Positions 14,395 to 22,938 of a stretch of 24,350 bases of DNA are shown piece after piece (the stretch's first letter is position 1; each line of letters begins with the position of its first letter). The notes beneath the pieces are model-generated. The model ran no database searches. It saw only the letters and a program-made list of their open reading frames with translations, and had not been told where the DNA came from. The stretch comes from JBQTHP01 sp052389755 (lineage in GTDB: Bacteria; Pseudomonadota; Gammaproteobacteria; Steroidobacterales; Steroidobacteraceae). The stretch is from positions 1-24,350 of the forward strand of contig JBQTHP010000225.1 in NCBI GenBank assembly GCA_052389755.1. Direction: 5' to 3'. The translations under genes and the position numbers were made by a program.

Positions 14395-16554
14395 ATGGGC
14401 AGTCACCGATTCGTATGGGCGGGCGCGCTCGCGTCGTGCGTTGTAGCCACAGGCGCAGGCGCCGAACAACCTGCAGCGCCTGACCCGCTCAGCGACCCAT
14501 CCCGCACCGAGATCGTCGTCGTCGGTTCCCGCGAACAGCTCCAGACGATTCCGGGCTCGGCGAGCGTGATCTCGCGCGAAGCGCTCGACGAGTCGCGCGT
14601 CTTCACCGTGAACGAGGCGATGCGCACGGTGCCCGGCGTGTACGTGCGGGATGAGGAAGGGTTCGGTCTGCGCCCCAACTTCGGCGTGCGTGGCCTGAAC
14701 CCGACCCGCTCGTCGAAGATGCTGCTGCTGGAGGACGGCCTGCCGCTCAGCTTCGCGCCGTACGGAGACAACGCGTCCTACTATCACCCGCCGGTCGAAC
14801 GCTTCGAGCGCATCGAAGTGCTGAAAGGCTCGGGCCAGATTCTTTTCGGCCCACAGACCGTCGGTGGCGTCGTCAACTACATTACGCCGCGCGTTCCGTC
14901 CGAGCTGGCGGGAGCTTTCACGCTGCGCGGCGGCAACCGCTCGTTCCGCGATGCTCACATCGAGATCGGCGATCGTCTGTCGAGCGGCACGGGCTGGCTC
15001 GCCAATGCGACGTACAAGGAGAGCGACGGCGCGCGCGAGAACATGCGCTTCGCCGTCACGGATCTGAATTTGAAGCTCGAGCAGCCGCTCACCGAGTCGC
15101 AGGCACTCGTCCTTCGGTCGAGTTTCTACGACGAGGATTCCAACGTGGCCTACTCCGGGCTCACGCTCACCGAGTTCAGCGCCGATCCGCGCGCCAATCC
15201 GTTCGTGAACGACCGCTTCGACGCGTATCGCTGGGCGCTCTCCGCGACTCACGCATGGCACGCCAACGACAGGAGCGCGCTGAAGACGTCCGCGTACTAC
15301 ACGTACTTCGACCGCGATTGGTGGCGACAGTCGAGCAATTCGAACCAGAGGCCGAACGACTCGAGCGACCCCGCATGTGCGAGCCTCGCGAACCTTTCCA
15401 CGACCTGCGGCAACGAGGGCCGCCTGCGGCAGTTCTGGACCGCGGGCGTCGAGCCGCGCTGGACGACCTCCCTGCCGCTGTTCGGACTTGCGAACGAGAC
15501 CGTATTGGGCGCGCGAGTGCACTTCGAGCACCAGTACCGCGTGCAGGCGAACGGCGATACGCCGACAGCGCGCACACCCGGCGTCGGATCAAACGGCGGA
15601 ATCAAGGAAGACAACTCTCGCGACGTCGAGGCGCTGGCTGCGTTCTGGCAGACCCGTCTCGATTTTGGACGCGCGTCGCTCGTGCCCGGACTTCGATACG
15701 AGCATATCGGCTACGAGCGGGAGAATTTCCTGAATGGCGCGCGCGGCGAGACGAGCCTCGCCGAGTGGATTCCGGGTCTAGGGGCGACCTTCGGCGTCCG
15801 CGATGGTGTCACGCTGTTCGCAGGCGCGCATCGCGGATTCGCGCCGCCGCGGGTGGAGGACGTGGTCTCGGCCACCGGCGGCAGCATCGAGCTCGACGCG
15901 GAAAGCTCGTGGAACTACGAGGTCGGCGCACGCATGTTCCTGCGACCCGGCCTGAACGTCGAGGCGACGGCGTTTCGCCTCGATTTTGAGAATCAGATCG
16001 TGCCGGCAAGCATCGCGGGCGGCATCGGCGCGACACTCACGAGCGCCGGCGAAACGCTGCACCAGGGCGCCGAGCTCGCGCTCGGATTCGAGTCGCAGGC
16101 GCTCGTCGCGACGAGCTACAACCAGCACGCACGACTTGCATACACGTGGCTTGCCGAGGCCGAGTTCCGCGGCGTGCGGATGAGCAGCGTGCCGGGCTTT
16201 ACGAACGTGAACGTTTCCGGCAACCGTCTTCCCTATGCGCCGGAGCACATTGCGAATCTCGCGATCGGTGTCGAGCTTGCCCACGGCGTCCGCATGCACC
16301 TGGACGGCTCCTACACCTCGAGCGCCTTTTCGGACGATCTCGAGACGATCGACATCGCCGCGAACGGCCAACGTGGCCGGATCGGTGGCTACACCGTGTG
16401 GAACGCCACCGCGGAATACGCCTTCGACGGCGGGTTCTCGTTGTTCGCGAGCGCCAAGAATTTCACCGACAAGCTCTTCGTCGCCGACATGACGCGTGGC
16501 CTTATTCCGGGGCACCCTCGTTTGATCCAGGCTGGATTCGAATACCGATTCTGA
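14395..16554 (+). CDS. TonB-dependent outer-membrane receptor, FecA-like
   Basis: The 719-residue protein has a signal peptide (cleavage likely after AGA at 21-23) and a candidate TonB box EIVVV (39-43). A plug domain follows (VISREALDESRVFTVNEAMRTVPGVYV, then FGVRGLNPTRSSKMLLLEDGLPLSFAPYGD and ERIEVLKGSGQILFGPQTVGGVVNYI), then a 22-strand barrel ending in the outer-membrane signature GFEYRF. The plug resembles the ferric-dicitrate FecA group (COG4772); the true ligand is unknown. Cys328 and Cys338 could form a disulfide in an extracellular loop. ATG 14395 is chosen because GAGGGGAGAGGGG precedes it and it gives a proper signal peptide; the open frame reaches TTG 14365, inside the Fur box region. 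No N-terminal signalling domain or FecIR pair is present. Confidence 0.93.
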   Translation: MGSHRFVWAGALASCVVATGAGAEQPAAPDPLSDPSRTEIVVVGSREQLQTIPGSASVISREALDESRVFTVNEAMRTVPGVYVRDEEGFGLRPNFGVRGLNPTRSSKMLLLEDGLPLSFAPYGDNASYYHPPVERFERIEVLKGSGQILFGPQTVGGVVNYITPRVPSELAGAFTLRGGNRSFRDAHIEIGDRLSSGTGWLANATYKESDGARENMRFAVTDLNLKLEQPLTESQALVLRSSFYDEDSNVAYSGLTLTEFSADPRANPFVNDRFDAYRWALSATHAWHANDRSALKTSAYYTYFDRDWWRQSSNSNQRPNDSSDPACASLANLSTTCGNEGRLRQFWTAGVEPRWTTSLPLFGLANETVLGARVHFEHQYRVQANGDTPTARTPGVGSNGGIKEDNSRDVEALAAFWQTRLDFGRASLVPGLRYEHIGYERENFLNGARGETSLAEWIPGLGATFGVRDGVTLFAGAHRGFAPPRVEDVVSATGGSIELDAESSWNYEVGARMFLRPGLNVEATAFRLDFENQIVPASIAGGIGATLTSAGETLHQGAELALGFESQALVATSYNQHARLAYTWLAEAEFRGVRMSSVPGFTNVNVSGNRLPYAPEHIANLAIGVELAHGVRMHLDGSYTSSAFSDDLETIDIAANGQRGRIGGYTVWNATAEYAFDGGFSLFASAKNFTDKLFVADMTRGLIPGHPRLIQAGFEYRF

Positions 16555-16575
16555 TGCGCTGCATGATCGTCTAAT

Positions 16576-16594
16576 TGTTGACAGCATGTCAACA
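16576..16594. promoter_or_regulatory. Palindromic operator over the tetR -35 box
   Basis: TGTTGACA (16576-16583) and TGTCAACA (16587-16594) form a perfect 8-base inverted repeat around GCA. The left arm contains the -35 hexamer of the tetR promoter. Symmetry, position and the adjacent TetR-family gene suggest an autorepression operator. Confidence 0.7.
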
Positions 16595-16606
16595 CCGGCC
16601 TAATCT
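16578..16606 (+). promoter_or_regulatory. Sigma70-type promoter of tetR-family gene
   Basis: A perfect TTGACA (16578-16583), a 17-base spacer and TAATCT (16601-16606) form a strong consensus-like promoter. The expected start of transcription, about seven bases downstream of the -10, falls at or one to two bases before the ATG at 16614, implying a leaderless or nearly leaderless mRNA. Confidence 0.7.
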
Positions 16607-16613
16607 CGCGCTC

Positions 16614-17261
16614 ATGAGTTACATCGCCGAGCGCCGCCTGGAAGAGAAGGAAAAGCGTCGCGTCGAAATTCTCGAAGCGGCGGAAAGCGTCGCCGCCGAA
16701 GTCGGGACCGAGGCCATGACCATGGACCAGGTCGCGCGGCGCGGTCGACTCTCCCGCGCGCTGCTGTACGTGTACTTCAAGGACAAGCCGGATCTGCTCT
16801 TCGGGATCTCCGAGCGCGCGCTCACGCTGCTGCGAACCCGCTTCATCGAAGCAGTGGCCCGCCACAAGACGGGGCTCGACCAGATCGAGGCGATCGGGCG
16901 CGCGTACGTCGCGTTCGGACAGGAATTTCCCGTCTATTTCGACGTGCTTGGCCGCTTCCACGCGCACGAGCCGCAAGACCTCCATGATACCGACGGCACG
17001 GTGATGGCCTGCGTGCAGGCGGCGACGCGAGTCCACGACGTCATCGTGGAGTGCATCAACGCGGGCATCGCCGACGGCTCGGTCCGCCCGGACGTCGGCG
17101 AACCGCGCGTCGTGTCGTTCGCGCTCTATGGAATGACGCACGGCACGCTGCAAGTCGCCACGACGAAGGCTGCCGTATTGCCGTTTCACGGCGTAATGCC
17201 GAAGGCACTGATCGAGCAGGGGATCCTCATGGCGCGGCGCTCACTCGCCGCAAAGCCATGA
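16614..17261 (+). CDS. TetR/AcrR-family transcriptional regulator
   Basis: The 215-residue protein has the N-terminal TetR helix-turn-helix: EILEAAESVAAEVGTEAMTMDQVARRGRLSRALLYVYFKDKPDLL (helix-turn-helix about residues 36-56, with YVYFKDKPDLL matching the usual YxYFxxKxxL). The C-terminal ligand domain is not recognisable in detail. It sits directly upstream of, and is co-oriented with, a complete tripartite RND efflux set, so it probably represses that pump and itself in response to a substrate (inference). ATG 16614 is preferred over the earlier start at 16575, which would place the promoter and operator inside the coding sequence. Confidence 0.92.
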   Translation: MSYIAERRLEEKEKRRVEILEAAESVAAEVGTEAMTMDQVARRGRLSRALLYVYFKDKPDLLFGISERALTLLRTRFIEAVARHKTGLDQIEAIGRAYVAFGQEFPVYFDVLGRFHAHEPQDLHDTDGTVMACVQAATRVHDVIVECINAGIADGSVRPDVGEPRVVSFALYGMTHGTLQVATTKAAVLPFHGVMPKALIEQGILMARRSLAAKP

Positions 17262-17271
17262 ACTTTTTTTT
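17229..17271 (+). terminator. Intrinsic terminator overlapping the tetR 3' end
   Basis: ATGGCGCGGCG (17229-17239) pairs with CGCCGC (17246-17251) and GCCAT (17255-17259) around a six-base loop CTCACT, giving an 11-bp GC-rich stem with an AAA bulge (17252-17254). Four bases later comes a run of eight Ts (17264-17271). The stem lies in the last codons of the regulator gene. It should reduce read-through from the tetR promoter into the efflux genes. Confidence 0.6.
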
Positions 17272-17283
17272 GGCTTCGATCCT

Positions 17284-17293
17284 GACACGTGTC
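17284..17293. promoter_or_regulatory. Palindrome upstream of outer-membrane channel gene
   Basis: GACACGTGTC is a perfect 10-base palindrome between the tetR terminator and the channel gene. Its arms (TGACA, TGTC) resemble those of the operator at 16576-16594, but the spacing is one base shorter. It may be a second regulator site; short GC-rich palindromes also arise by chance. Confidence 0.3.
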
Positions 17294-17307
17294 CAGTGAT
17301 TGAACGT

Positions 17308-18729
17308 ATGAGATCGAGATCGAACCGGTTCAGAGTGCGTTGGATGGCGGTGCTCGCGGTTGCGATCGCCTCGCACGCGTCGGCACAGGAGCCGATCCGG
17401 CCGCTCGCCGAGGTCATCGACGAGTACGTCCGAACCGGCCTCGAATCGAACCTCGCACTCCGCAACCAGACACTCGAAGTCGAGCGCAATCTCGCCGCAC
17501 TCGATGCGGCTCGCGGACGGTATTCCCCCGCCCTCGCGCTGGATGCGAGGTACACGCGCGCGGAAGGCGGACGCGAGATCACGTTTCCGGTCGGTTCGCT
17601 TCTGAACCCGGTGTACTCGACGCTGAACGAGCTGCTCGCGGCACAGGGTCAGCCCGCGCAGTTCCCGCAGATCGAGGATCAGGCGTTCAGTTTCCTGCGC
17701 GAGCGCGAACAGGACACGCGGATCACGGTCCGCCAGCCCCTCTACGCTCCGGCGATTCCGGCCGCGGTGAGCGCGCAGCGTTCGGTGTTCGAAGCGTCGC
17801 AGTTCGGTCGCGTGGCGCTCGCGCGGCGCCTCAAGCGCGACATCACCGTTGCGTACCTCGACTGGCTCCGCGCAACGAAAACCGTCGACATCGTCGAGGC
17901 GAGCGCGACCCTGCTTCGGGAGAACCTGCGCGTGAACGAATCGCTGTTCCGCAACGGCAAGATCACGCAGGACCAGGTGCTGCGCGCGCGCGCCGAGTTG
18001 CTCGAAGTCGACCAGCAGGTGCGTGAGGCGGAGAACCTCCGGGGTGAGTCGCGCAGCTTCCTCAACTTTCTCCTGAACCGGCCGCTCGATCAGCCGCTCG
18101 CCCTCGCCGACGTCGGCGGCGAGGTCTCGCGTGCCACGGCGGATCTCGTGAGCCTGCGTGCCGCGGCGCTCGCGAATCGGCCGGAAATCGAGCAATCGGA
18201 GCGCGCGATCAGCGCCGCGCAGTCACAGGTGCGGATCGAGCGTGCCGACCTCAAGCCGACCGTTTCGTTCGGCGCCGACGGCGGCATCCAGGGCGAAGAG
18301 TACGAATTCGGCCGCGGGCGCAACTTCGGCATGATCTCGCTGCTGCTCAACTGGCAGTTCTTCGACGGCGGCACGAATCGCGCACAGGTACGCGGCGCGC
18401 GCGCTGCGGCTCGCCAGGCCGAGACCCGGCGTGACGAAGTCGCGCGGCAGATTCAGCTCGAAGTGCAGCAGACGCTCGACCGGCTGACGACGACGGCCGA
18501 CTCGCTCGCGACCGCCGAAGCGCGCGCGGAAGCCGCGCGCGCGGGGTTTCGCATCGCGAGCCGCAAGCGCGACGAGGGTGTCATCAACCAGGTGGAATTC
18601 ATCGACTCGCGCAGCGCGCTCACGCGCGCGGAGCTGAATCTGAACGTGACCGTATTCAACCTGCTCGCGCGCCAGGCCGAGCTCGACTACGCGACGGCAG
18701 CCGGAACGCTGCCGCTCGGGGAGATGTGA
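17308..18729 (+). CDS. TolC-like outer-membrane efflux channel
   Basis: The 473-residue protein has a signal peptide (MRSRSNRFRVRWMAVLAVAIASHASA, cleavage likely after residue 26) and two repeats of the outer-membrane efflux protein domain. These have long Ala/Arg/Gln-rich helices, for example around ERNLAALDAARGRYSPALALDARY and the C-terminal ARAEAARAGFRIASRKRDEGVINQVEFIDSRSAL. Family proteins form trimeric channels through the outer membrane and periplasm. No clear ribosome-binding site precedes ATG 17308; GTG 17296 is an alternative start. It is followed at two bases by the membrane-fusion gene, and its product should work with that protein and the RND pump. Confidence 0.92.
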   Translation: MRSRSNRFRVRWMAVLAVAIASHASAQEPIRPLAEVIDEYVRTGLESNLALRNQTLEVERNLAALDAARGRYSPALALDARYTRAEGGREITFPVGSLLNPVYSTLNELLAAQGQPAQFPQIEDQAFSFLREREQDTRITVRQPLYAPAIPAAVSAQRSVFEASQFGRVALARRLKRDITVAYLDWLRATKTVDIVEASATLLRENLRVNESLFRNGKITQDQVLRARAELLEVDQQVREAENLRGESRSFLNFLLNRPLDQPLALADVGGEVSRATADLVSLRAAALANRPEIEQSERAISAAQSQVRIERADLKPTVSFGADGGIQGEEYEFGRGRNFGMISLLLNWQFFDGGTNRAQVRGARAAARQAETRRDEVARQIQLEVQQTLDRLTTTADSLATAEARAEAARAGFRIASRKRDEGVINQVEFIDSRSALTRAELNLNVTVFNLLARQAELDYATAAGTLPLGEM

Positions 18730-18731
18730 CC

Positions 18732-19802
18732 ATGCGTGCCGTACTCTCCATCACCATTGCCGTGTTGCTGACGGCGTGCGGTTCACGTGCCGAGGAGACG
18801 ACGCAGGCGCCGCCAACGCCCGTGCGCGTCAGACCCGCCGCGACGGGACCGGCCACGCCGACGATCGCGACGAACGGCGTGGTCGCCACCAAGGACGAGA
18901 TGCGGCTGTCCTTCAAGACGGCCGGCGTAATTCGCGCGATTCACGTGCAGGAAGGCGAAGCGGTGACCGAAGGCCAGAAGCTCGCCGAGATCGAGCTGAC
19001 CGAGGTGAACGCGACGCTCGAGCAGGCGCGGCAGCTCACCGAGAAGGCTCAGCGCGATCTCGATCGCGGCGAGCGACTACATGCGGATCAGGTCATCAGC
19101 CTCGAGCAGCTCCAGGATCTGCGCACGCAGGCGGCGCTGCAGCGGGCGCAGCTCGCGACCGCGCAGTTCAATCGCGGCTATGCGGTGATCACCGCGCCTG
19201 GCGCCGGTGTCGTGCTGCGCAAGCTCTCCGAGGAACGCGAGCTCGTTCCCGCAGGCCAGCCGGTGCTCGTGCTCGGCGCACGCGATCGCGGCTACGTCGT
19301 GCGAGCGGCGCTCGCGGATCGCGAGATCGTGCAGTTGAAGCTGGGCGATCCCGCCGAGATCCGCATGGACGCATATCCGGGACAGGCGATCCCCGGCTCC
19401 CTCGTGGAGATCGCGAGTGCTGCCGACGAACGGACCGGCATGTTCCCGATCGAGGTGCGGTTCGATTCCATGCCGGTGCAGCTCGTGAGCGGCCTCGTCG
19501 CGAAGCTCAATCTGTACCCCGCGAGCTCGCGCGCCAACCTGCTCACGTACGTGCCGATCGCAGCAGTGGTCGAAGGCGACGGCGATCGCGCGAGCGTGTT
19601 CGTCGTCGACGGGGAGATCGCCAGGCGCCGACCGGTGCGCGTTGCATTCATCGCGCCCGATGAGGTCGCGCTGGCCGAAGGCGTCGAGCCCGGCGAGCGG
19701 GTCGTGACCGACGGCGCGCTGTATCTCGAGGATGGGGAGCGCATCTCCGTCGTGCGCGACGCGAGCAAGGTGGTTGGCAGCCTCGAAATCGGCGCGGGCT
19801 GA
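18732..19802 (+). CDS. RND efflux membrane-fusion (adaptor) lipoprotein
   Basis: The 356-residue adaptor starts with a lipoprotein signal (AVLLTACGS, lipidated Cys16). It has the usual HlyD/AcrA order: a beta strand and lipoyl half (GVIRAIHVQEGEAVTEGQKLAEIE), an alpha-helical hairpin (about residues 85-140, QARQLTEKAQRDLDRGERLHADQVISLEQL), the second lipoyl half (YAVITAPGAGVVLRKL), a beta-barrel and a membrane-proximal domain (PIAAVVEGDGDRASVFVVDG). ATG 18732 is chosen because GGGGAG lies eight bases upstream; GTG 18726 overlapping the channel stop is possible. It links the RND pump to the outer-membrane channel. Confidence 0.94.
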   Translation: MRAVLSITIAVLLTACGSRAEETTQAPPTPVRVRPAATGPATPTIATNGVVATKDEMRLSFKTAGVIRAIHVQEGEAVTEGQKLAEIELTEVNATLEQARQLTEKAQRDLDRGERLHADQVISLEQLQDLRTQAALQRAQLATAQFNRGYAVITAPGAGVVLRKLSEERELVPAGQPVLVLGARDRGYVVRAALADREIVQLKLGDPAEIRMDAYPGQAIPGSLVEIASAADERTGMFPIEVRFDSMPVQLVSGLVAKLNLYPASSRANLLTYVPIAAVVEGDGDRASVFVVDGEIARRRPVRVAFIAPDEVALAEGVEPGERVVTDGALYLEDGERISVVRDASKVVGSLEIGAG

Positions 19803-19834
19803 GGCCGCGCGGGACACGCACGAGGAGTGATGTG

Positions 19835-22800
19835 ATGTCGTTGCTGGAGTTTCCGATCAGACGCTACCAGTTCACCCTGGTCGCGTTCCTGTGCCTGGTC
19901 GTGATGGGCTGGTTCGCGACGACGAACGTGCCGCGCGAGGAAGACCCGTTCTTCAGGATCCCGGGCTTTTTCATCACGACCATCTATCCCGGAGCCGATC
20001 CGAAGGACCTCGAGCGGCTGGTGACGAAACCGATGGAGGATCGGCTCGCCGAGCTCGACGACGTCAAGGAGATCCAGACGACGATCACCGACGGCGTGTC
20101 GTTCATCATGATCGAGTTCGAGTCGCACACGGATGCGGAAAAGAAGTACGACGAGGTCACGCGCGAGGTGAACGCGCTGCGGCCCGAACTGCCCCAGGAC
20201 ATCGCCGAGATCGAGATCCGCAAGCTGAGCCCCGGTCTCGTCAACATCGTGCAACTGGCGCTCGTCTCCGAAGACGCACCCTATCGCGAGCTCGAGGATC
20301 ACGCCCGGGAGCTCAAGGACACCCTGAAGACGATCGACGGCGTGCGTACCGCCGAAGCCTGGGCCTATCCCGAACGCGAGCTGCGCGTCCAGGTGGATCT
20401 CAAACGCATGGCAGAGCTCGGGCTTGCCCCGGCGCGCGTCATCACGGCGCTCGAAAGCGAGAACGCCAACGTTCCCGCAGGATTCGTCGATCTCGGCCCC
20501 CGCAGCTTCTCGCTCAAGACCTCGGGCAGCTACTCCTCGCTCGATGAGGTGCGCGACACGGTCGTTGCATCGGTGGACGGCCGCATCGTCCGGGTGCGAG
20601 ACGTGGCGGAAGTGAGCTGGGAAACGCAGCCGTGGAGCTACGTCGGGCGATTCAACGGCAAGCGGGCGGTGTTCGTCACGGCGAACCAGAAGGAGGGCTA
20701 CAACATCCTCGAGGTGCGCGAGCGGGTGAGCGACGCGATCGACCACTTCGAGGCCGGACTCCCCAAGCGCGTCAAACTCGAACGCGGCTTCGACCAGTCC
20801 CGCAACGTCGGTGAACGCCTCTCCCGCCTCTACACCGATCTTGGCGTCGCGATTGCGCTCGTGATGCTCACGCTGCTGCCGCTCGGCTGGCGCGCCGCGG
20901 GCATCGTGATGATCTCGATACCGCTCTCGCTCGCCTTCGGTATCGCGGTGCTGTATTTCCTCGGCTATTCGCTGAACCAGCTGTCGATCGCGGGCTTCGT
21001 GGTCGCGCTCGGCCTCCTCGTGGACGATTCGATCGTCGTGGTGGAAAACATTGCGCGGCACCTGCGCGAAGGCAGCTCGCGCACGCAGGCCGCACTTGCC
21101 GGCACGAAGCAGATCTTCGTGGCGATTCTGGGCTGCACCGCGACGCTCATCTTCGCGTTCCTGCCGCTGATGGCGCTGCCCGGAACGCCCGGCAAGTTCA
21201 TCCGCGTTCTCCCGACGACCGTGGTCGCGACCATCGTCGGCTCGCTCCTCATCGCCCTCTTCATCATTCCGTTCCTCGCCAGTCGCGTGTTGAAAGAGAA
21301 CGCCGATCCGCACGGCAATCGCATCCTGCAGCGGGTGATGGGCGCGATCGAACGTTACTACCGGCCTGCGCTGCACTACTGCCTCGCACGCCCGAAAGCC
21401 ACGGCCTTCGTTGCGATCGGCGGCTCGCTGCTGCTGTCGGCGGCGCTCGTGCCGGTGATCGGTTCGAGCCTCTTCCCGAAGGCCGACACGCCCCAGTTTC
21501 TGATCTCCGTAGAGGCGCCGAACGGGACGAGTCTCGATGGGACCGACCGGGCGTTGCGTTTCGTCGAGGACAAGCTCGCGGCCATGCCGGAAGTGAAGAG
21601 TTGGTTCGCGAACCTGGGCCACGGCAATCCGCAGATCTACTACAACCACATCGTGCGCAACGACGCGGCCAATTACGCCGAAGTGTTCGTGCAGCTGCAC
21701 GAATACGACACGCGCAAGACGCCGCGCCGCCTCGATGAGCTGCGCGGCGAGCTCGACGACTACCCGAACGCTCGAATCTACGTGAAGGAGTTCGTCAACG
21801 GTCCGCCGATCTCCGCGCCGATCGCGGTACGGATCATCGGCCGGGATCTCGATGCCATCGAGCAGCTGGCCGGCCGCGTCGAGCAGCTCATCGAGCGTGT
21901 GGAAGGCACGCGCGACGTCGACAACCCCCTCAAGGTGTCCCGCACCAACCTCAGGCTCAACGTCGATTCGCAGAAGGCGAGCCTGCTCGGTGTACCGACC
22001 GTCGAGTTCGACCGCGCCGTCCGCTTGTCAGTCGCCGGTATTCCGGTCGGCACGTACAAGGATCCGAGCGGAGAACAGTACGACATAATGGTGCGCACTC
22101 CGATCGGAGCGCGCGCCGATCTCGATGCGCTCGGCGAGGTTCGCGTACCGTCGCTGTCGGGCGGAAGCCTTCCGATCTCGCAGCTCGCGACGCTCGAGTT
22201 CGAGAAGGCGCCGACGCAGATCCAGCGGTACGACCGTGAGCGCGCGGTGACGATCGATGCCGACGTCGAACGCGGCTACAACACGGCCAAAGTGACCGCC
22301 GCCGTCGTCGAGCAGCTCGACGCGATGAAGTGGCCGCGAGGCTACCGCTACCTGCTCGGCGGCGAAGCCGAGTCGAGCGCCGAGTCGTTCGGGGGTATCG
22401 GCACCGCCATCATCGTCGCGCTCTTCGGCATGTTCGCGATCCTCGTGCTCGAGTTCGGCAACTTCAAGTCGACGCTGATCGTGCTCACCGTGGTGCCACT
22501 GGGCATTCTCGGCGGCCTCATCATGCTGCTCGTCACGGGAAACTCGATCTCGTTCACGGCCAGCATCGGCTTCATCGCCCTCATCGGCATCGAGATCAAG
22601 AACTCGATCCTGCTGGTCGATTTCACGAATCAGCTGCGCGAAGAAGGCATGGACCTCAACGCCGCGATCGAGCGCGCCGGCGAGATCCGCTTCCTGCCTA
22701 TCCTGCTCACATCCGCGACCGCTATCGGAGGTCTGATGCCGCTCGCGGTGCAGAATGTCGGACTGTATTCGCCGATGGCCTGGGTGATCATCGGCGGACT

Positions 22801-22918
22801 CATCTCCTCCACCGTACTCGCGCGCCTCGTGACACCGGTCATGTACAAACTGATGCCACCGCCGGTGGACGAACCCCACGTCGCGGTTCTGGGCGCGCCG
22901 TCTGCGGTGCCGGTGTGA
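19835..22918 (+). CDS. RND efflux transporter permease (AcrB/HAE1-type)
   Basis: The 1,027-residue inner-membrane pump shows the twelve-helix RND layout: one N-terminal helix (YQFTLVAFLCLVVMGWFA), a large periplasmic loop starting near PREEDPFFRIPGFFITTIYPGADP, a helix group, then the duplicated second half. Proton-relay residues are present: Asp397 and Asp398 in VDDSIVVVEN (helix 4) and Lys922 in IEIKNSILLVDF (helix 10). The substrate cannot be read, but the DD plus K pattern is of the hydrophobe/amphiphile exporter type rather than a CusA-type metal pump (inference). GAGGAG seven bases before ATG 19835 fixes the start. It is the last gene of the efflux set. Confidence 0.95.
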   Translation: MSLLEFPIRRYQFTLVAFLCLVVMGWFATTNVPREEDPFFRIPGFFITTIYPGADPKDLERLVTKPMEDRLAELDDVKEIQTTITDGVSFIMIEFESHTDAEKKYDEVTREVNALRPELPQDIAEIEIRKLSPGLVNIVQLALVSEDAPYRELEDHARELKDTLKTIDGVRTAEAWAYPERELRVQVDLKRMAELGLAPARVITALESENANVPAGFVDLGPRSFSLKTSGSYSSLDEVRDTVVASVDGRIVRVRDVAEVSWETQPWSYVGRFNGKRAVFVTANQKEGYNILEVRERVSDAIDHFEAGLPKRVKLERGFDQSRNVGERLSRLYTDLGVAIALVMLTLLPLGWRAAGIVMISIPLSLAFGIAVLYFLGYSLNQLSIAGFVVALGLLVDDSIVVVENIARHLREGSSRTQAALAGTKQIFVAILGCTATLIFAFLPLMALPGTPGKFIRVLPTTVVATIVGSLLIALFIIPFLASRVLKENADPHGNRILQRVMGAIERYYRPALHYCLARPKATAFVAIGGSLLLSAALVPVIGSSLFPKADTPQFLISVEAPNGTSLDGTDRALRFVEDKLAAMPEVKSWFANLGHGNPQIYYNHIVRNDAANYAEVFVQLHEYDTRKTPRRLDELRGELDDYPNARIYVKEFVNGPPISAPIAVRIIGRDLDAIEQLAGRVEQLIERVEGTRDVDNPLKVSRTNLRLNVDSQKASLLGVPTVEFDRAVRLSVAGIPVGTYKDPSGEQYDIMVRTPIGARADLDALGEVRVPSLSGGSLPISQLATLEFEKAPTQIQRYDRERAVTIDADVERGYNTAKVTAAVVEQLDAMKWPRGYRYLLGGEAESSAESFGGIGTAIIVALFGMFAILVLEFGNFKSTLIVLTVVPLGILGGLIMLLVTGNSISFTASIGFIALIGIEIKNSILLVDFTNQLREEGMDLNAAIERAGEIRFLPILLTSATAIGGLMPLAVQNVGLYSPMAWVIIGGLISSTVLARLVTPVMYKLMPPPVDEPHVAVLGAPSAVPV

Positions 22919-22938
22919 GCCGGGAAGGCTCAGACGGC
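22891..22938. terminator. Hairpin between convergent RND and Nudix genes
   Basis: At the RND stop, GAGCC and GGCTC pair around GGGAA, and GCCGTCT (upstream, about 22891) can pair with AGACGGC just after, extending the structure with a 13-base bulge. There is no T-tract on either side. It may serve as a bidirectional barrier for the two convergent genes; coordinates are approximate. Confidence 0.3.

Noticed and set aside
19292..21700. An 802-residue open frame on the minus strand
   Set aside because: It lies antisense to the RND and adaptor genes. Its translation is Arg/His/Glu-rich without domains, typical of the shadow frame of high-GC coding sequence.
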